From Paraburkholderia unamae (GTDB lineage: Bacteria > Pseudomonadota > Gammaproteobacteria > Burkholderiales > Burkholderiaceae), in contig NZ_QLSU01000028.1 of assembly GCF_003268775.1 (NCBI RefSeq), positions 1 to 64,000 of the forward strand: a stretch of 64,000 bases of DNA, read 5' to 3'. The notes under the pieces were generated by a model. It was not told the origin of the DNA and ran no database searches. It was given only the letters and a program-made list of their open reading frames with translations. Of the stretch, positions 25,704 to 33,847 are shown one piece after another. Within the stretch, counting starts at the first letter, position 1, and the number at the start of each line of letters is the position of its first letter. Made by a program: the position numbers and the translations under genes.

Positions 25704-27365
25704 ATGGCGAACGCGATTCCCTACGACAACGCGCGGCAGCATTACCGTCCCGGCGGCGCACCCGCGTTGCGCGCCGACACCCAATCCGTCGATGCACTCC
25801 TGAAGGGCTATCACCCCGACCACGGCCCCAACGCGCGCGTGCCGCTGGCCGTGGGCGCGAATCGCGGCGAGCCGTGCCAGCCCGATCTCGCGCGCCAGTT
25901 GCAGGCCAACGCGCTGATCGACGACGTGGACCTGGCGGGCGCGCAACTGGTCGCGACCGACGTGCTCGTGATCGGCGGCGGCGGCGCCGGGTGCGCCGCG
26001 GCGCTCACCGCGGCGAAGCAGGGCGCGCAGGTCATGCTCGCGAACAAGCTGCGCCTTGGCGACAGCAACACGGTGATGGCCGAAGGCGGCATCCAGGCGG
26101 CCGTGGGCGAGGACGACAGTCCGCAGCTGCACTTCGAGGACACATTGCGCGCCGGCCATTTCCGCAGCGACCCGGAGCTCGTCGCGCAAATGGTGATGGA
26201 CGGCCCCGATGTGATCCGCTGGCTGATCCGGCTCGGCATGATGTTCGATCTGGAGGGCGACCGGCCGATCGGCGGCGACCTCGCGCGCAAGAGGGCCGGC
26301 GGCGCGTCGGCGGCGCGCATTCTTTCCTATCGGGACTACACCGGGCTGGAGATGATGCGCGTGCTGCGCGAGGCCGTCGATCTCGATCCCGGCATCGACG
26401 TATGGAACCGCTGCCCCGTGGTCGAGCTATTGACGGACGAGCACGGCGGCTGCGCGGGCGCCGTGCTCTACAACCTCGAATGGCGCGCCTTCGTGCTGGT
26501 GCGCGCGCGTGCCGTGGTTCTTGCCACGGGTGGCGCGGGGCGCCTGCATCTCAACGCCTTTCCCACCTCCAACCATTACGGCGCGACCGCCGACGGTCTG
26601 GTGCTGGCCTATCGCAGCGGCGCGCGGCTGCGCGAGCTCGACTCGTTCCAGTACCACCCGACCGGCGTTGCCTGGCCGCACCATCTGGCGGGCGGATTGA
26701 TCTCCGAAGCCGCGCGTTCCGCGGGCGCCCGATTGCTCAACGGCGAAGGCGAGCGCTTCGTCGACGAACTCGCGCCTCGCGACGTGGTGGCGTCGGCCAT
26801 CCTGCGCGAATGCGCGCAAGGGCGCGCCATCATGCGCGACGGGCGGATCGGCGTCTTCCTCGACACCCCGACGCTCGAAATGGAAAACCCCGGCATCCTG
26901 GCGCAACGGCTGGTGACGCTGCGCCATCTCGCGCGCAAGTGCGGTATCGATCCGGCGCGCGAGGCGTTTCTCGTGTATCCCACGCTGCACTACCAGAACG
27001 GCGGCGTCGCGATCGGCAAGGACGGGGCGACCAACGTGCCCGGCCTGTACTGCGCGGGCGAGGTGACGGGCGGCATACACGGGCGCAACCGGCTGATGGG
27101 CAACGCCTTGCTCGACATCCTGAGCATGGGGCGGCGGGTGGGCGCGAGCGCGGCGCAAGCGAAGGCGCGCGTCATGGCGAGCCGCGCGGGCATCGGTCAC
27201 GTTCACGCGTGGCAGCGTGAACTCACGCTCGCGGGATTGCCCTTGAGCGTGAAGGCGCCCCGGCTTTTCCCCGACTACGCGCACTTCGACCTGCGGGCCG
27301 ACGCCGGCCTGCATGCCGACAAGCACGCCGACAAGCACGCGCACGGAGTGGGAAGCCCCCGCTGA
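25704..27365 (+). CDS. FrdA/SdhA-like flavoprotein subunit
   Basis: A 553-residue FAD enzyme of the fumarate reductase / succinate dehydrogenase / L-aspartate oxidase family. The dinucleotide-binding motif is VIGGGGAGCAAALTAAKQGA (about residue 90). Family landmarks are MAEGGIQAAVG, the HPTG motif (YHPTGVAW), LISEAARSAGARLL with the catalytic-type Arg, HYQNGGV and HGRNRLMGNALLDIL near the end. An N-terminal extension of about 85 residues precedes the FAD domain. It likely reduces (or forms) a carbon-carbon double bond next to carboxylates. The C-terminus has a HADKHADKHAH repeat. It lies between the iron-sulfur gene (15 bp) and the NuoF-like gene (overlap). Confidence 0.85.
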   Translation: MANAIPYDNARQHYRPGGAPALRADTQSVDALLKGYHPDHGPNARVPLAVGANRGEPCQPDLARQLQANALIDDVDLAGAQLVATDVLVIGGGGAGCAAALTAAKQGAQVMLANKLRLGDSNTVMAEGGIQAAVGEDDSPQLHFEDTLRAGHFRSDPELVAQMVMDGPDVIRWLIRLGMMFDLEGDRPIGGDLARKRAGGASAARILSYRDYTGLEMMRVLREAVDLDPGIDVWNRCPVVELLTDEHGGCAGAVLYNLEWRAFVLVRARAVVLATGGAGRLHLNAFPTSNHYGATADGLVLAYRSGARLRELDSFQYHPTGVAWPHHLAGGLISEAARSAGARLLNGEGERFVDELAPRDVVASAILRECAQGRAIMRDGRIGVFLDTPTLEMENPGILAQRLVTLRHLARKCGIDPAREAFLVYPTLHYQNGGVAIGKDGATNVPGLYCAGEVTGGIHGRNRLMGNALLDILSMGRRVGASAAQAKARVMASRAGIGHVHAWQRELTLAGLPLSVKAPRLFPDYAHFDLRADAGLHADKHADKHAHGVGSPR

Positions 27366-27385
27366 TGCAATCCACGGAGCGCCCA

Positions 27386-28627
27386 ATGGACGAGCTCAAC
27401 CAGAATCTCATGCGCGACGAAATCCGCGTCGGCGCGAACCTCGACGCCTGGCTCGCGCACGGTGGCGGCGAGGGACTGGCGAAGGCGCTGCAAGACCCGG
27501 CGGCGATCATCGCTGAAATCGCCCAGGCGGACTTGCGCGGCATGGGCGGCGCGGGATTCCCCACGCACAAGAAATGGACGCCTGTGGCCGCCGCGCCCGA
27601 AGGCGACAAGTACGTCATCTGCAACGGCAACGAGGACGAGCCCGGCACCTTCAAGGACCGCTTCCTGCTGGAGCATACGCCGCACCAGGTGATTGAAGGC
27701 GCGCTCATCGCGGCGCTCGCGACGCGCGCCAACCACGTCATTCTTTACGTGAACCCGCATCAGCAGCACTCGCTCGCGGCGACTCGCGAGGCGGCGCGGC
27801 AGTGGCGGGCGCATCGGCTTTTCACGGCGATCGAGCAGACTATCGGCAGGACGGTCGAACTGCGCGTGCTTGCCAGTTCGGGGCTGTATATCGGCGGAGA
27901 GGAAACGGCGGTCATCGCGAGCGTGGAGGGCGGCTTTCCGTTTCCGCGCCGCAAACCTCCGTTCCCCGCGCAGCAGGGCGTGCATGGCGCGCCGACCATC
28001 GTGAACAACACCGAGACGCTCGCTCACGTACCGGGCATCCTGCGACATGGCGCGCAGTGGTATCGGGACCTGGGCGTGGGCGACGCGGCGGGCACCAAAC
28101 TCTATTCGCTCTCGGGCGACGTCTTGCGTCCTGGCCTGTACGAACTGCCGATGGGCACGAGCCTCGCGACGCTCGTCTTCCAGTACGGCGGCGCCATGCT
28201 ACAGGACAAGAAATTCAAGGCGGTTTTCACGGGCGGCCCTTCCAACACCTTGTTGACCCAACGCGAGCTCGATGTCGCGCTGGACTTCGACTCGGTCCGG
28301 CAACGCCACTCGCGGCTTGGAACCGGCGCGATGATCGTCGTTTCGGAGGGCACCAGCATTGTGCGCAAGGTCGCGGAGTACGTGAGCTTCTTCGCCCAAG
28401 GCTCGTGCGGGCAATGTCCGCCCTGCAAAGGCGGAACGTTTCAGCTAATGCGCCTGCTCAACCGGCTCGACACCGGGCGCGGCGTGCGCGCCGATCTCGA
28501 CGCGCTGGAGAACCTGTGCCGCATTCTGCCCGGCAGCGGTCGCTGCGGTCTCATCGACGGCGCGGTGACGGTGGTCGAAAGCTCGCTCAACCGGTTTCGC
28601 GAGGAGTACGAAGCGTTGGTCGCGTAG
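27386..28627 (+). CDS. NuoF-like NADH-binding flavoprotein subunit
   Basis: A 413-residue homologue of the 51-kDa subunit of complex I (also HoxF/FdsB). The FMN/NADH fold shows RGMGGAGFPTHKKW, CNGNEDEPGTFKDR and GLYIGGEETAVIASVEG. An SLBB segment and the 4Fe-4S motif SCGQCPPCKGG follow, with a later Cys in ENLCRILPG. The ATG at 27386 has GGAG 6 nt upstream; an ATG at 27365 overlaps the preceding stop and would add seven residues. With its neighbours it should let NADH reduce (or be formed from) the flavoprotein's substrate. Confidence 0.87.
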   Translation: MDELNQNLMRDEIRVGANLDAWLAHGGGEGLAKALQDPAAIIAEIAQADLRGMGGAGFPTHKKWTPVAAAPEGDKYVICNGNEDEPGTFKDRFLLEHTPHQVIEGALIAALATRANHVILYVNPHQQHSLAATREAARQWRAHRLFTAIEQTIGRTVELRVLASSGLYIGGEETAVIASVEGGFPFPRRKPPFPAQQGVHGAPTIVNNTETLAHVPGILRHGAQWYRDLGVGDAAGTKLYSLSGDVLRPGLYELPMGTSLATLVFQYGGAMLQDKKFKAVFTGGPSNTLLTQRELDVALDFDSVRQRHSRLGTGAMIVVSEGTSIVRKVAEYVSFFAQGSCGQCPPCKGGTFQLMRLLNRLDTGRGVRADLDALENLCRILPGSGRCGLIDGAVTVVESSLNRFREEYEALVA

Positions 28628-28700
28628 ACGCAAGCACCGGTTGCGCGGCGGCGCGTGCGGCCATGCAAGCCGCGCGCGCCGTCATCGATCAAAACCACGG

Positions 28701-29471
28701 TCAAACGCCCGATACCGCCCGGGAGATTTCAGCGGCGCGCGCGCGCAGGTCCGCGCCAAGCGCTTCGATCGAGCCGGCGTCGAATTGCCCGCTGAAACCC
28801 ACGGCGCTCATCGCCATCACCGGGCTTTGGTCGCCGTCCAGGATGGCGGCCGAGACTGTCGTGACGCCTCGCACATAGCGGTCCACGTCGACGGCATAGC
28901 CCTTGATCTTCGCTTCTTCGACATCGGCCAGCCACGCTTCGAATGGCGGCGCGTTTTCCCAGCGCAAGGCGCTGAAGCGGCTTCGCAATTCGGCCGCCGA
29001 GAGTCCCGAGGCCGCGGCAATGCTGCGCCCCAACGCCGCCAGATACATCGGCAGGCGTTGCCCGATGCTCATGTGCACGCGCATCGCGCCCGCGCTGTCC
29101 GCGCTGGCGACGAGCACCACGCGCTCGCCCGACGTGCGTTGCCACAGCGTCGCCGTGATCCGGTGCCGCATGGCGATCTCGGCCAGATGCGGTTGCACGA
29201 GGCGGGCATACGAGGCCTGTTCGAGCGCGCCTTTCGCGAGCTCGACGAGGCCCAGCCCGATCGCGTAGGTCTTGGCGCTTTCGTCGAAAATCACGAGGCG
29301 TTCGTGAACCAGCGTCTTGAGCAGGTTGAAGCAGGTGCTTGAGTTGAGTTCGAGATCGCGGGCGATCCGCGTGACCCCCACGGGCGTCGATGCCGCCGCG
29401 AGGTAGCGCAGGACAGCAAGACCGCTGGAGAGGGCGCCTACCAGTTTCTCCGGCGCTGAATTTGTCGCCAT
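28701..29471 (-). CDS. IclR-family transcriptional regulator
   Basis: A 256-residue protein. Winged HTH at about residues 10-70 (GVTRIARDLELNSSTCFNLLKTLV), then the IclR effector domain with IGLGLVELAKGAL and GQRLPMYLAALGRSIAAASG. It lies downstream of the ADP-forming acyl-CoA synthetase gene on the same strand (84 bp) and converges on the NuoF-like gene. It is the only regulator beside the acyl-CoA locus and is therefore the first candidate to bind the repeated ATTCTC-N4-GAGAAT sites upstream of the synthetase. Confidence 0.88.
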   Translation of the reverse strand: MATNSAPEKLVGALSSGLAVLRYLAAASTPVGVTRIARDLELNSSTCFNLLKTLVHERLVIFDESAKTYAIGLGLVELAKGALEQASYARLVQPHLAEIAMRHRITATLWQRTSGERVVLVASADSAGAMRVHMSIGQRLPMYLAALGRSIAAASGLSAAELRSRFSALRWENAPPFEAWLADVEEAKIKGYAVDVDRYVRGVTTVSAAILDGDQSPVMAMSAVGFSGQFDAGSIEALGADLRARAAEISRAVSGV

Positions 29472-29555
29472 GCTAGTTCGTGCAAAGAGTGCAATGGGTT
29501 GATTTTAATATGATCGTCGCCGGCCACGCGAAGGCCGGCGAGCGGCTCACACGGC

Positions 29556-31658
29556 TCACACGGCGCGCGTGACGAGCGCGTCGAGGCACCAGACTTCGCC
29601 GCCGCGCACCGCCAGGGGGTTGATCTCCAGCTCCTCGACATCGGTGAGACTGGCGAACCATTCGCCTAGCGCGGCGATGCGGGCCGCGACCTCCTTGACG
29701 GCCATGGACGGGCGGCCGCGAAATCCTTCGAACAGGCGGCTCGCACGCAGTCCGCGCAGCATGGCTTCGACCTGCCCGGCCGAGAGCGGCAACAGCCTCG
29801 TGACGACGTCGGCGTCCAGTTCCACTTCCACGCCGCCGCGCCCGAGCGTGAGCGTCGCGCCAAAGCGCGCGTCGCGGCGCAAGCCCAGGATCAACTCGTG
29901 ATCGAACGGCACCATCTGTTCGATCAGCACGCCCTGGAGCGGGATGTCCTGCTTCGCGGCGATGTCCTTCAAGAGACGAATCGATTCCGCGAGCCGCCCG
30001 GCGTCGCGAATGCCCAGAATGACGCCGCCCGCATCGCTCTTGTGCAGCAGGCGCGTGGATTGCAGCTTGGCGGCGACCGGCATCGAGAGGGTGAGTTCGG
30101 GCGTTTGACCATCGGGCTCCACGAGTACGCCGGCCGGGACGCATACGGCGTCTTGCCCGCGCAGCAGCGCCTTGCCGTCCCATTCGGTCACGGCATGCGT
30201 CTTGCGCGCCTGGTTTGCGTGAAGCGCGCCGGGCACACCGGCGGCAACGGCCGATCGGTGCAGCCCGCTCACGGCGGCGGACAACGCGAGCGCGCGCACC
30301 GCCTGTGGAATATCCGCAAACACGGGGATATGCGCCGCCTCCAGCGCCGCGACGGAGTCCGCCCGCGCGCTCATCCAGACCACGATCAGCGGGTGCTTCA
30401 GCGTTCGGCGCAACGCGGCCAGCGACTCGGCGAGCGTCGGGGCGATGCTATGCATCATGCCGATAAAGACGATGGTCGCGTCGACATCCGGATCGGCGTC
30501 CACGGCGCTCAACGCGCGCGCGAGACTGCCCGCGTCCTGCACGACATTGCCGGTCAGGTCCAACGGATTCGACGCTTTCGCAAACGACGGGAGGATGGGG
30601 GCGAGCGCGTCCGCAGTCGGCGGCGCGAAGGCGGGAAGCGTCATGCCGTGGGCGTCCGCTTCGTCGGCGATGAGCACGCCGGCGCCGCCGGAAACGGACA
30701 TGACGGCAAGCCGGTTGCCGCCCGGCACGCTGTGATGCAGGAAGATCCGGGCCGTATCGATCAGTTCGGTTAGCGAATTGACGCGCAAGGCCCCGAATTG
30801 TTTGAGGCATGCATCGTAGAGCGAGTCGTCGCCCGCGAGCGCGCCGGTATGCGAGGCGGCGGCTTCGGCGCCCGCGCTCGACCGGCCGGACTTCATCGCG
30901 ATCACGGGTTTGCCGGCGGCCGCCGCGCGTCGCAGGGCGTGGCGGAATCGAAGTGTGTCGCGGATGTCTTCCAGATACACGCCGATTACTTCGGTATCCG
31001 GATGATCGACGAGATAGTCGATCGCTTCCGCGGCATCCACGTCGCATTCGTTGCCGGTCGTGATCCAGTGACTGAAGCCCAGTCCGGAGCGCAGAACGAT
31101 GTCGAGCCAGTAAGCGCCGAGCGCGCCGCTTTGGCTCACGAAGCCAAACGTGCCGCGCCGAAGCGGCGTTTCCTCCAGCGCCGTCGTGAAGGAGGCGATG
31201 AGGCCCGAGGCGCTGTTCGCGGCGCCGAGGCAGTTCGGCCCGAGGATCGTGACGCCGCTCTCGCGGGCAAGCTGGCGCAGACGCGCCTGGAGCGCGCGGC
31301 CTTCCTCGCCGGTTTCGGAGAAGCCCGACGAGAACACGACGAACGCCTTCACGCCCGCCGCAATGCCTTCCGCCACGATGCCTTCGACCTTCGCCGCTTC
31401 GGTGCCGACGATCGCGAGGTCGACGGGCTCGCCAATCGCGCGCAGCGAGGGGTACGCCCGCAATCCCTGGACTTCCTCGCGCCCCGGATTGACGGCGAAG
31501 AGTTTGCCCTGATAGCCGCGGGCCAGCATATACGCCAGCGGTCGCCCGGTGATTTTCGCGGGGTCCGCCGACGCGCCGACGATGGCCACGCTGCTCGCTT
31601 CAAGGATGGACGCCAACCGGTTGGCGGGGGACTCGGCCTGGGGGATGTGCTCAGTCAA
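29556..31658 (-). CDS. acyl-CoA synthetase (NDP-forming), fused CoA-binding and ATP-grasp domains
   Basis: A 700-residue enzyme of the ADP-forming acetyl-CoA synthetase / Pat-like family. The CoA-binding domain is about residues 15-125 (SVAIVGASADPAKITGRPL), the ligase domain about 130-450 with the phospho-histidine region ASHTGALAGDD, and the ATP-grasp domain about 480-690 (LHKSDAGGVILGIRD, VLIEQMV). No acetyltransferase domain is attached, so it is a ligase, not Pat. It would interconvert an acyl-CoA and its free acid with ADP/ATP. Divergent from the acyl-CoA dehydrogenase operon across a repeat-rich promoter. Confidence 0.87.
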   Translation of the reverse strand: MTEHIPQAESPANRLASILEASSVAIVGASADPAKITGRPLAYMLARGYQGKLFAVNPGREEVQGLRAYPSLRAIGEPVDLAIVGTEAAKVEGIVAEGIAAGVKAFVVFSSGFSETGEEGRALQARLRQLARESGVTILGPNCLGAANSASGLIASFTTALEETPLRRGTFGFVSQSGALGAYWLDIVLRSGLGFSHWITTGNECDVDAAEAIDYLVDHPDTEVIGVYLEDIRDTLRFRHALRRAAAAGKPVIAMKSGRSSAGAEAAASHTGALAGDDSLYDACLKQFGALRVNSLTELIDTARIFLHHSVPGGNRLAVMSVSGGAGVLIADEADAHGMTLPAFAPPTADALAPILPSFAKASNPLDLTGNVVQDAGSLARALSAVDADPDVDATIVFIGMMHSIAPTLAESLAALRRTLKHPLIVVWMSARADSVAALEAAHIPVFADIPQAVRALALSAAVSGLHRSAVAAGVPGALHANQARKTHAVTEWDGKALLRGQDAVCVPAGVLVEPDGQTPELTLSMPVAAKLQSTRLLHKSDAGGVILGIRDAGRLAESIRLLKDIAAKQDIPLQGVLIEQMVPFDHELILGLRRDARFGATLTLGRGGVEVELDADVVTRLLPLSAGQVEAMLRGLRASRLFEGFRGRPSMAVKEVAARIAALGEWFASLTDVEELEINPLAVRGGEVWCLDALVTRAV

Positions 31659-31697
31659 CGAACGCTCCTGCTGTCTCTAAGAATGGTTGTTCTGGCT

Positions 31698-31862
31698 GTT
31701 CTCGAAAAAGAATATGAATTCTCCAAAGAGAATGTTTACAAGTGTGCACGACGAATCGATTCAATGTTAATTAGGTGTAAACGAGCAATTCAACGAGGTT
31801 GACCGATCGCCGATCGTCTCGAATAATATTCTCATCAAAGAACAATATTCGCAATAGAGAAT
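31698..31862. promoter_or_regulatory. four copies of an operator, ATTCTC-N4-GAGAAT, in the divergent promoter
   Basis: Copies are GTTCTC-GAAA-AAGAAT (31698-31713), ATTCTC-CAAA-GAGAAT (31718-31733, perfect palindrome), ATTCTC-ATCA-AAGAAC (31828-31843) and ATTCGC-AATA-GAGAAT (31847-31862). They form two pairs with 19-20 bp between starts, about two helical turns. One pair sits 40 bp from the synthetase start and the other about 50 bp from the acyl-CoA dehydrogenase start. The gap is markedly AT-rich. The binding protein is unknown; the IclR regulator at 28701 is the nearest candidate. Confidence 0.7.
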
Positions 31863-31910
31863 TTCAAGCCCTAACCCGGCATGGACGAACAACCAGGAGC
31901 AGCCAGAAAA

Positions 31911-33059
31911 ATGAGTCTTGACTTCACCTTCTCGCCCGAACACGAGGCCGTGCGCGAGACCGTCAGGCGGTTCTGCCGTGAGGAATTGAAGCCGCTGGTC
32001 GAACAGGCGGAGGAAACGGAAGCGTTCCCGCGCCACATTTTCAAACGCTGGGGCGAGCTTGGGCTGCTGGGCGTGCGCTATCCCGAGGCCGATGGCGGCA
32101 GCGGCCTCGACAAGGTGAGCGACTGCATCGTGCGCGAGGAACTGAGCTATACGAGCCAGGGTTTCGCTTCCGCGTGGTCGGCACACTCGCATCTGGGTAT
32201 CTGGCCGATCTGGCGGGCGGGCACGCCCGAGCAGCGCGAGCGATTCTTCAAGCCCGCGCTCGCGGGCGACAAGATCGCGGGCTTCGGGTTGAGCGAGCCG
32301 GACGGCGGCTCCAACGTGCGCGCACTCAAAACGCGGGCGGAGAAAGTCGCGGGCGGCTGGAAGCTCACCGGCAGCAAGGTCTACATCACCAACGCGCCGC
32401 ATGCCGATTTCCTGCTCGTGGCCGCCCGCACGCGCGCCGAGCTCACGCCGGAAGCCATCAGCCTCTTCATCGTCGAATTGCCCAACGCGGGCTTCGATAT
32501 CCAGAAGCTGCGCAAGGAAGGGATTCGCGCTTCGGAAACCGGGCTCATCCATATCGAAGACGCCTTCGTGCCGGACGACTGCCTGCTCGGCGCGCGCGAA
32601 GGCACCTATCCGTTGATCATGGAGTCGCTCAGTGAAAACCGCGTCGGCGTCGCGGCCAACGCGCTGGGCATGGCCCGCGCGGCTCTCGACGCTGCGCTCG
32701 ATTACGCGAACGATCGCATCGTCGCGAACAAGCGCATTGGCGACTACCAGGCGATCGCGCACAAGCTCGCCGATATGTCCGCGAAGATCGAAGCGGCGCG
32801 ATGGCTCGTGTACTACGGCGCGTGGCGCGTGGACCAGGGCACGCTGGATTCCGCCATGGCCGCGCGCGTGAAACTCGTTGCGAGCGAAACGGCGCTCGAA
32901 GTGAGCGAACAGGCGATCCGCATTCACGGCGGCGCGGGCATCATGCGCGAGTACCCCGTTGGCCGCATTCACCGCGACGCGCTCGTGTATGTCATCGGCG
33001 AGGGCACGAGCGAGATTCAACGCAACATCATCGCTCGCAGCCTGGGGTTCAAGCCATGA
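31911..33059 (+). CDS. acyl-CoA dehydrogenase
   Basis: A 382-residue flavoprotein with all three ACAD domains. Motifs are GFGLSEPDGGSNV (FAD/substrate loop), WKLTGSKVYITNA and GEGTSEIQRNIIARSLG at the end, where the catalytic Glu lies. It should introduce a trans-2 double bond into an acyl-CoA and pass electrons to ETF, whose genes are at the far end of the locus. The ATG at 31911 has AGGAG upstream at good spacing; an ATG at 31881 adds ten residues without one. First gene of the long plus-strand operon. Confidence 0.92.
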   Translation: MSLDFTFSPEHEAVRETVRRFCREELKPLVEQAEETEAFPRHIFKRWGELGLLGVRYPEADGGSGLDKVSDCIVREELSYTSQGFASAWSAHSHLGIWPIWRAGTPEQRERFFKPALAGDKIAGFGLSEPDGGSNVRALKTRAEKVAGGWKLTGSKVYITNAPHADFLLVAARTRAELTPEAISLFIVELPNAGFDIQKLRKEGIRASETGLIHIEDAFVPDDCLLGAREGTYPLIMESLSENRVGVAANALGMARAALDAALDYANDRIVANKRIGDYQAIAHKLADMSAKIEAARWLVYYGAWRVDQGTLDSAMAARVKLVASETALEVSEQAIRIHGGAGIMREYPVGRIHRDALVYVIGEGTSEIQRNIIARSLGFKP

Positions 33060-33847
33060 GCGAATTCGTGTTGCAGGAGCGCCATGGCGCCACACAGGTC
33101 ATCCGGCTGAACCGGCCGGAACGGCGCAACGCCTTCGATCTCGAAGTCCGCGCCGCGCTCGCGCAAGCGGTGCTCGCGGCGCGCGACGACAGCGATGTGA
33201 AGGTTCTCGTCATTACCGGCAGCGCGGGCGTGTTCTGCGCGGGCGGCGATCTGCGCGCGCTCTCGGAGGCGAAGCGGCCCATCCACCTCGACCGCGACCG
33301 CATACGGCGTCTGCATCCGTGGTTTCGCGAACTGGTCAATCTGGAGAAGCCCGTGATCGCCGCCGTGGACGGGCCGGCATTCGGCGCGGGATTCAATCTC
33401 GCGCTCGCCTGCGACTTCATCATCGGCACGCCGCGCACGCGCTTTTGCGCCGCCTTTGGCCGCATCGGGCTCGTGCCGGATCTCGGCGGCTTCTTCCTGC
33501 TGCCGCGCATCGTCGGATTGCAGCGGGCCAAGGACATCGTCTTTTCGGCGCGCGAAATCGGCGCGGACGAAGCCATGCGTCTCGGCATTCTGCACAGCGT
33601 TGTCGAGCCGGACGCTCTCTTGGGCGCCGCGCTGGCCATGGCGCAGCGCTATCACCACGCATCGACCGAGGCGCTTGGCATGGCCAAGAACATTCTCAAT
33701 CGCTCGTTCAATCTCGACCAGGACACGCTTGCGGAGCTGGAGTCGGCGGCACAGGCCATCGCGCTGCATTCGCCCTACCACGCGCAAGCCGTCGAGAACT
33801 TTCTGAACAAGCGTCCGCTGGCCTTCCAGGGAGACACCGGGCTATGA
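33056..33847 (+). CDS. enoyl-CoA hydratase/isomerase family protein
   Basis: A 263-residue crotonase-fold protein. The oxyanion-hole segments FCAGGDLRAL and GPAFGAGFNLALACDF are intact. The first catalytic Glu position of true hydratases (GGGxE) is replaced here (GAGFN), and the second segment reads IGLVPDLGG, so isomerase or another crotonase chemistry is possible. Starts inside the stop of the preceding dehydrogenase gene (ATGA). Confidence 0.87.
   Translation: MSEFVLQERHGATQVIRLNRPERRNAFDLEVRAALAQAVLAARDDSDVKVLVITGSAGVFCAGGDLRALSEAKRPIHLDRDRIRRLHPWFRELVNLEKPVIAAVDGPAFGAGFNLALACDFIIGTPRTRFCAAFGRIGLVPDLGGFFLLPRIVGLQRAKDIVFSAREIGADEAMRLGILHSVVEPDALLGAALAMAQRYHHASTEALGMAKNILNRSFNLDQDTLAELESAAQAIALHSPYHAQAVENFLNKRPLAFQGDTGL

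Noticed and set aside
25050..27365. Standard succinate dehydrogenase or fumarate reductase (complex II)
   Set aside because: The iron-sulfur subunit has two CxxCxxCxxxCP motifs instead of the SdhB pattern, there are no membrane anchor genes, and a NuoF-like gene is part of the operon.
29556..31658. Protein acetyltransferase Pat
   Set aside because: The CoA-ligase domains match, but no GNAT acetyltransferase domain is attached.
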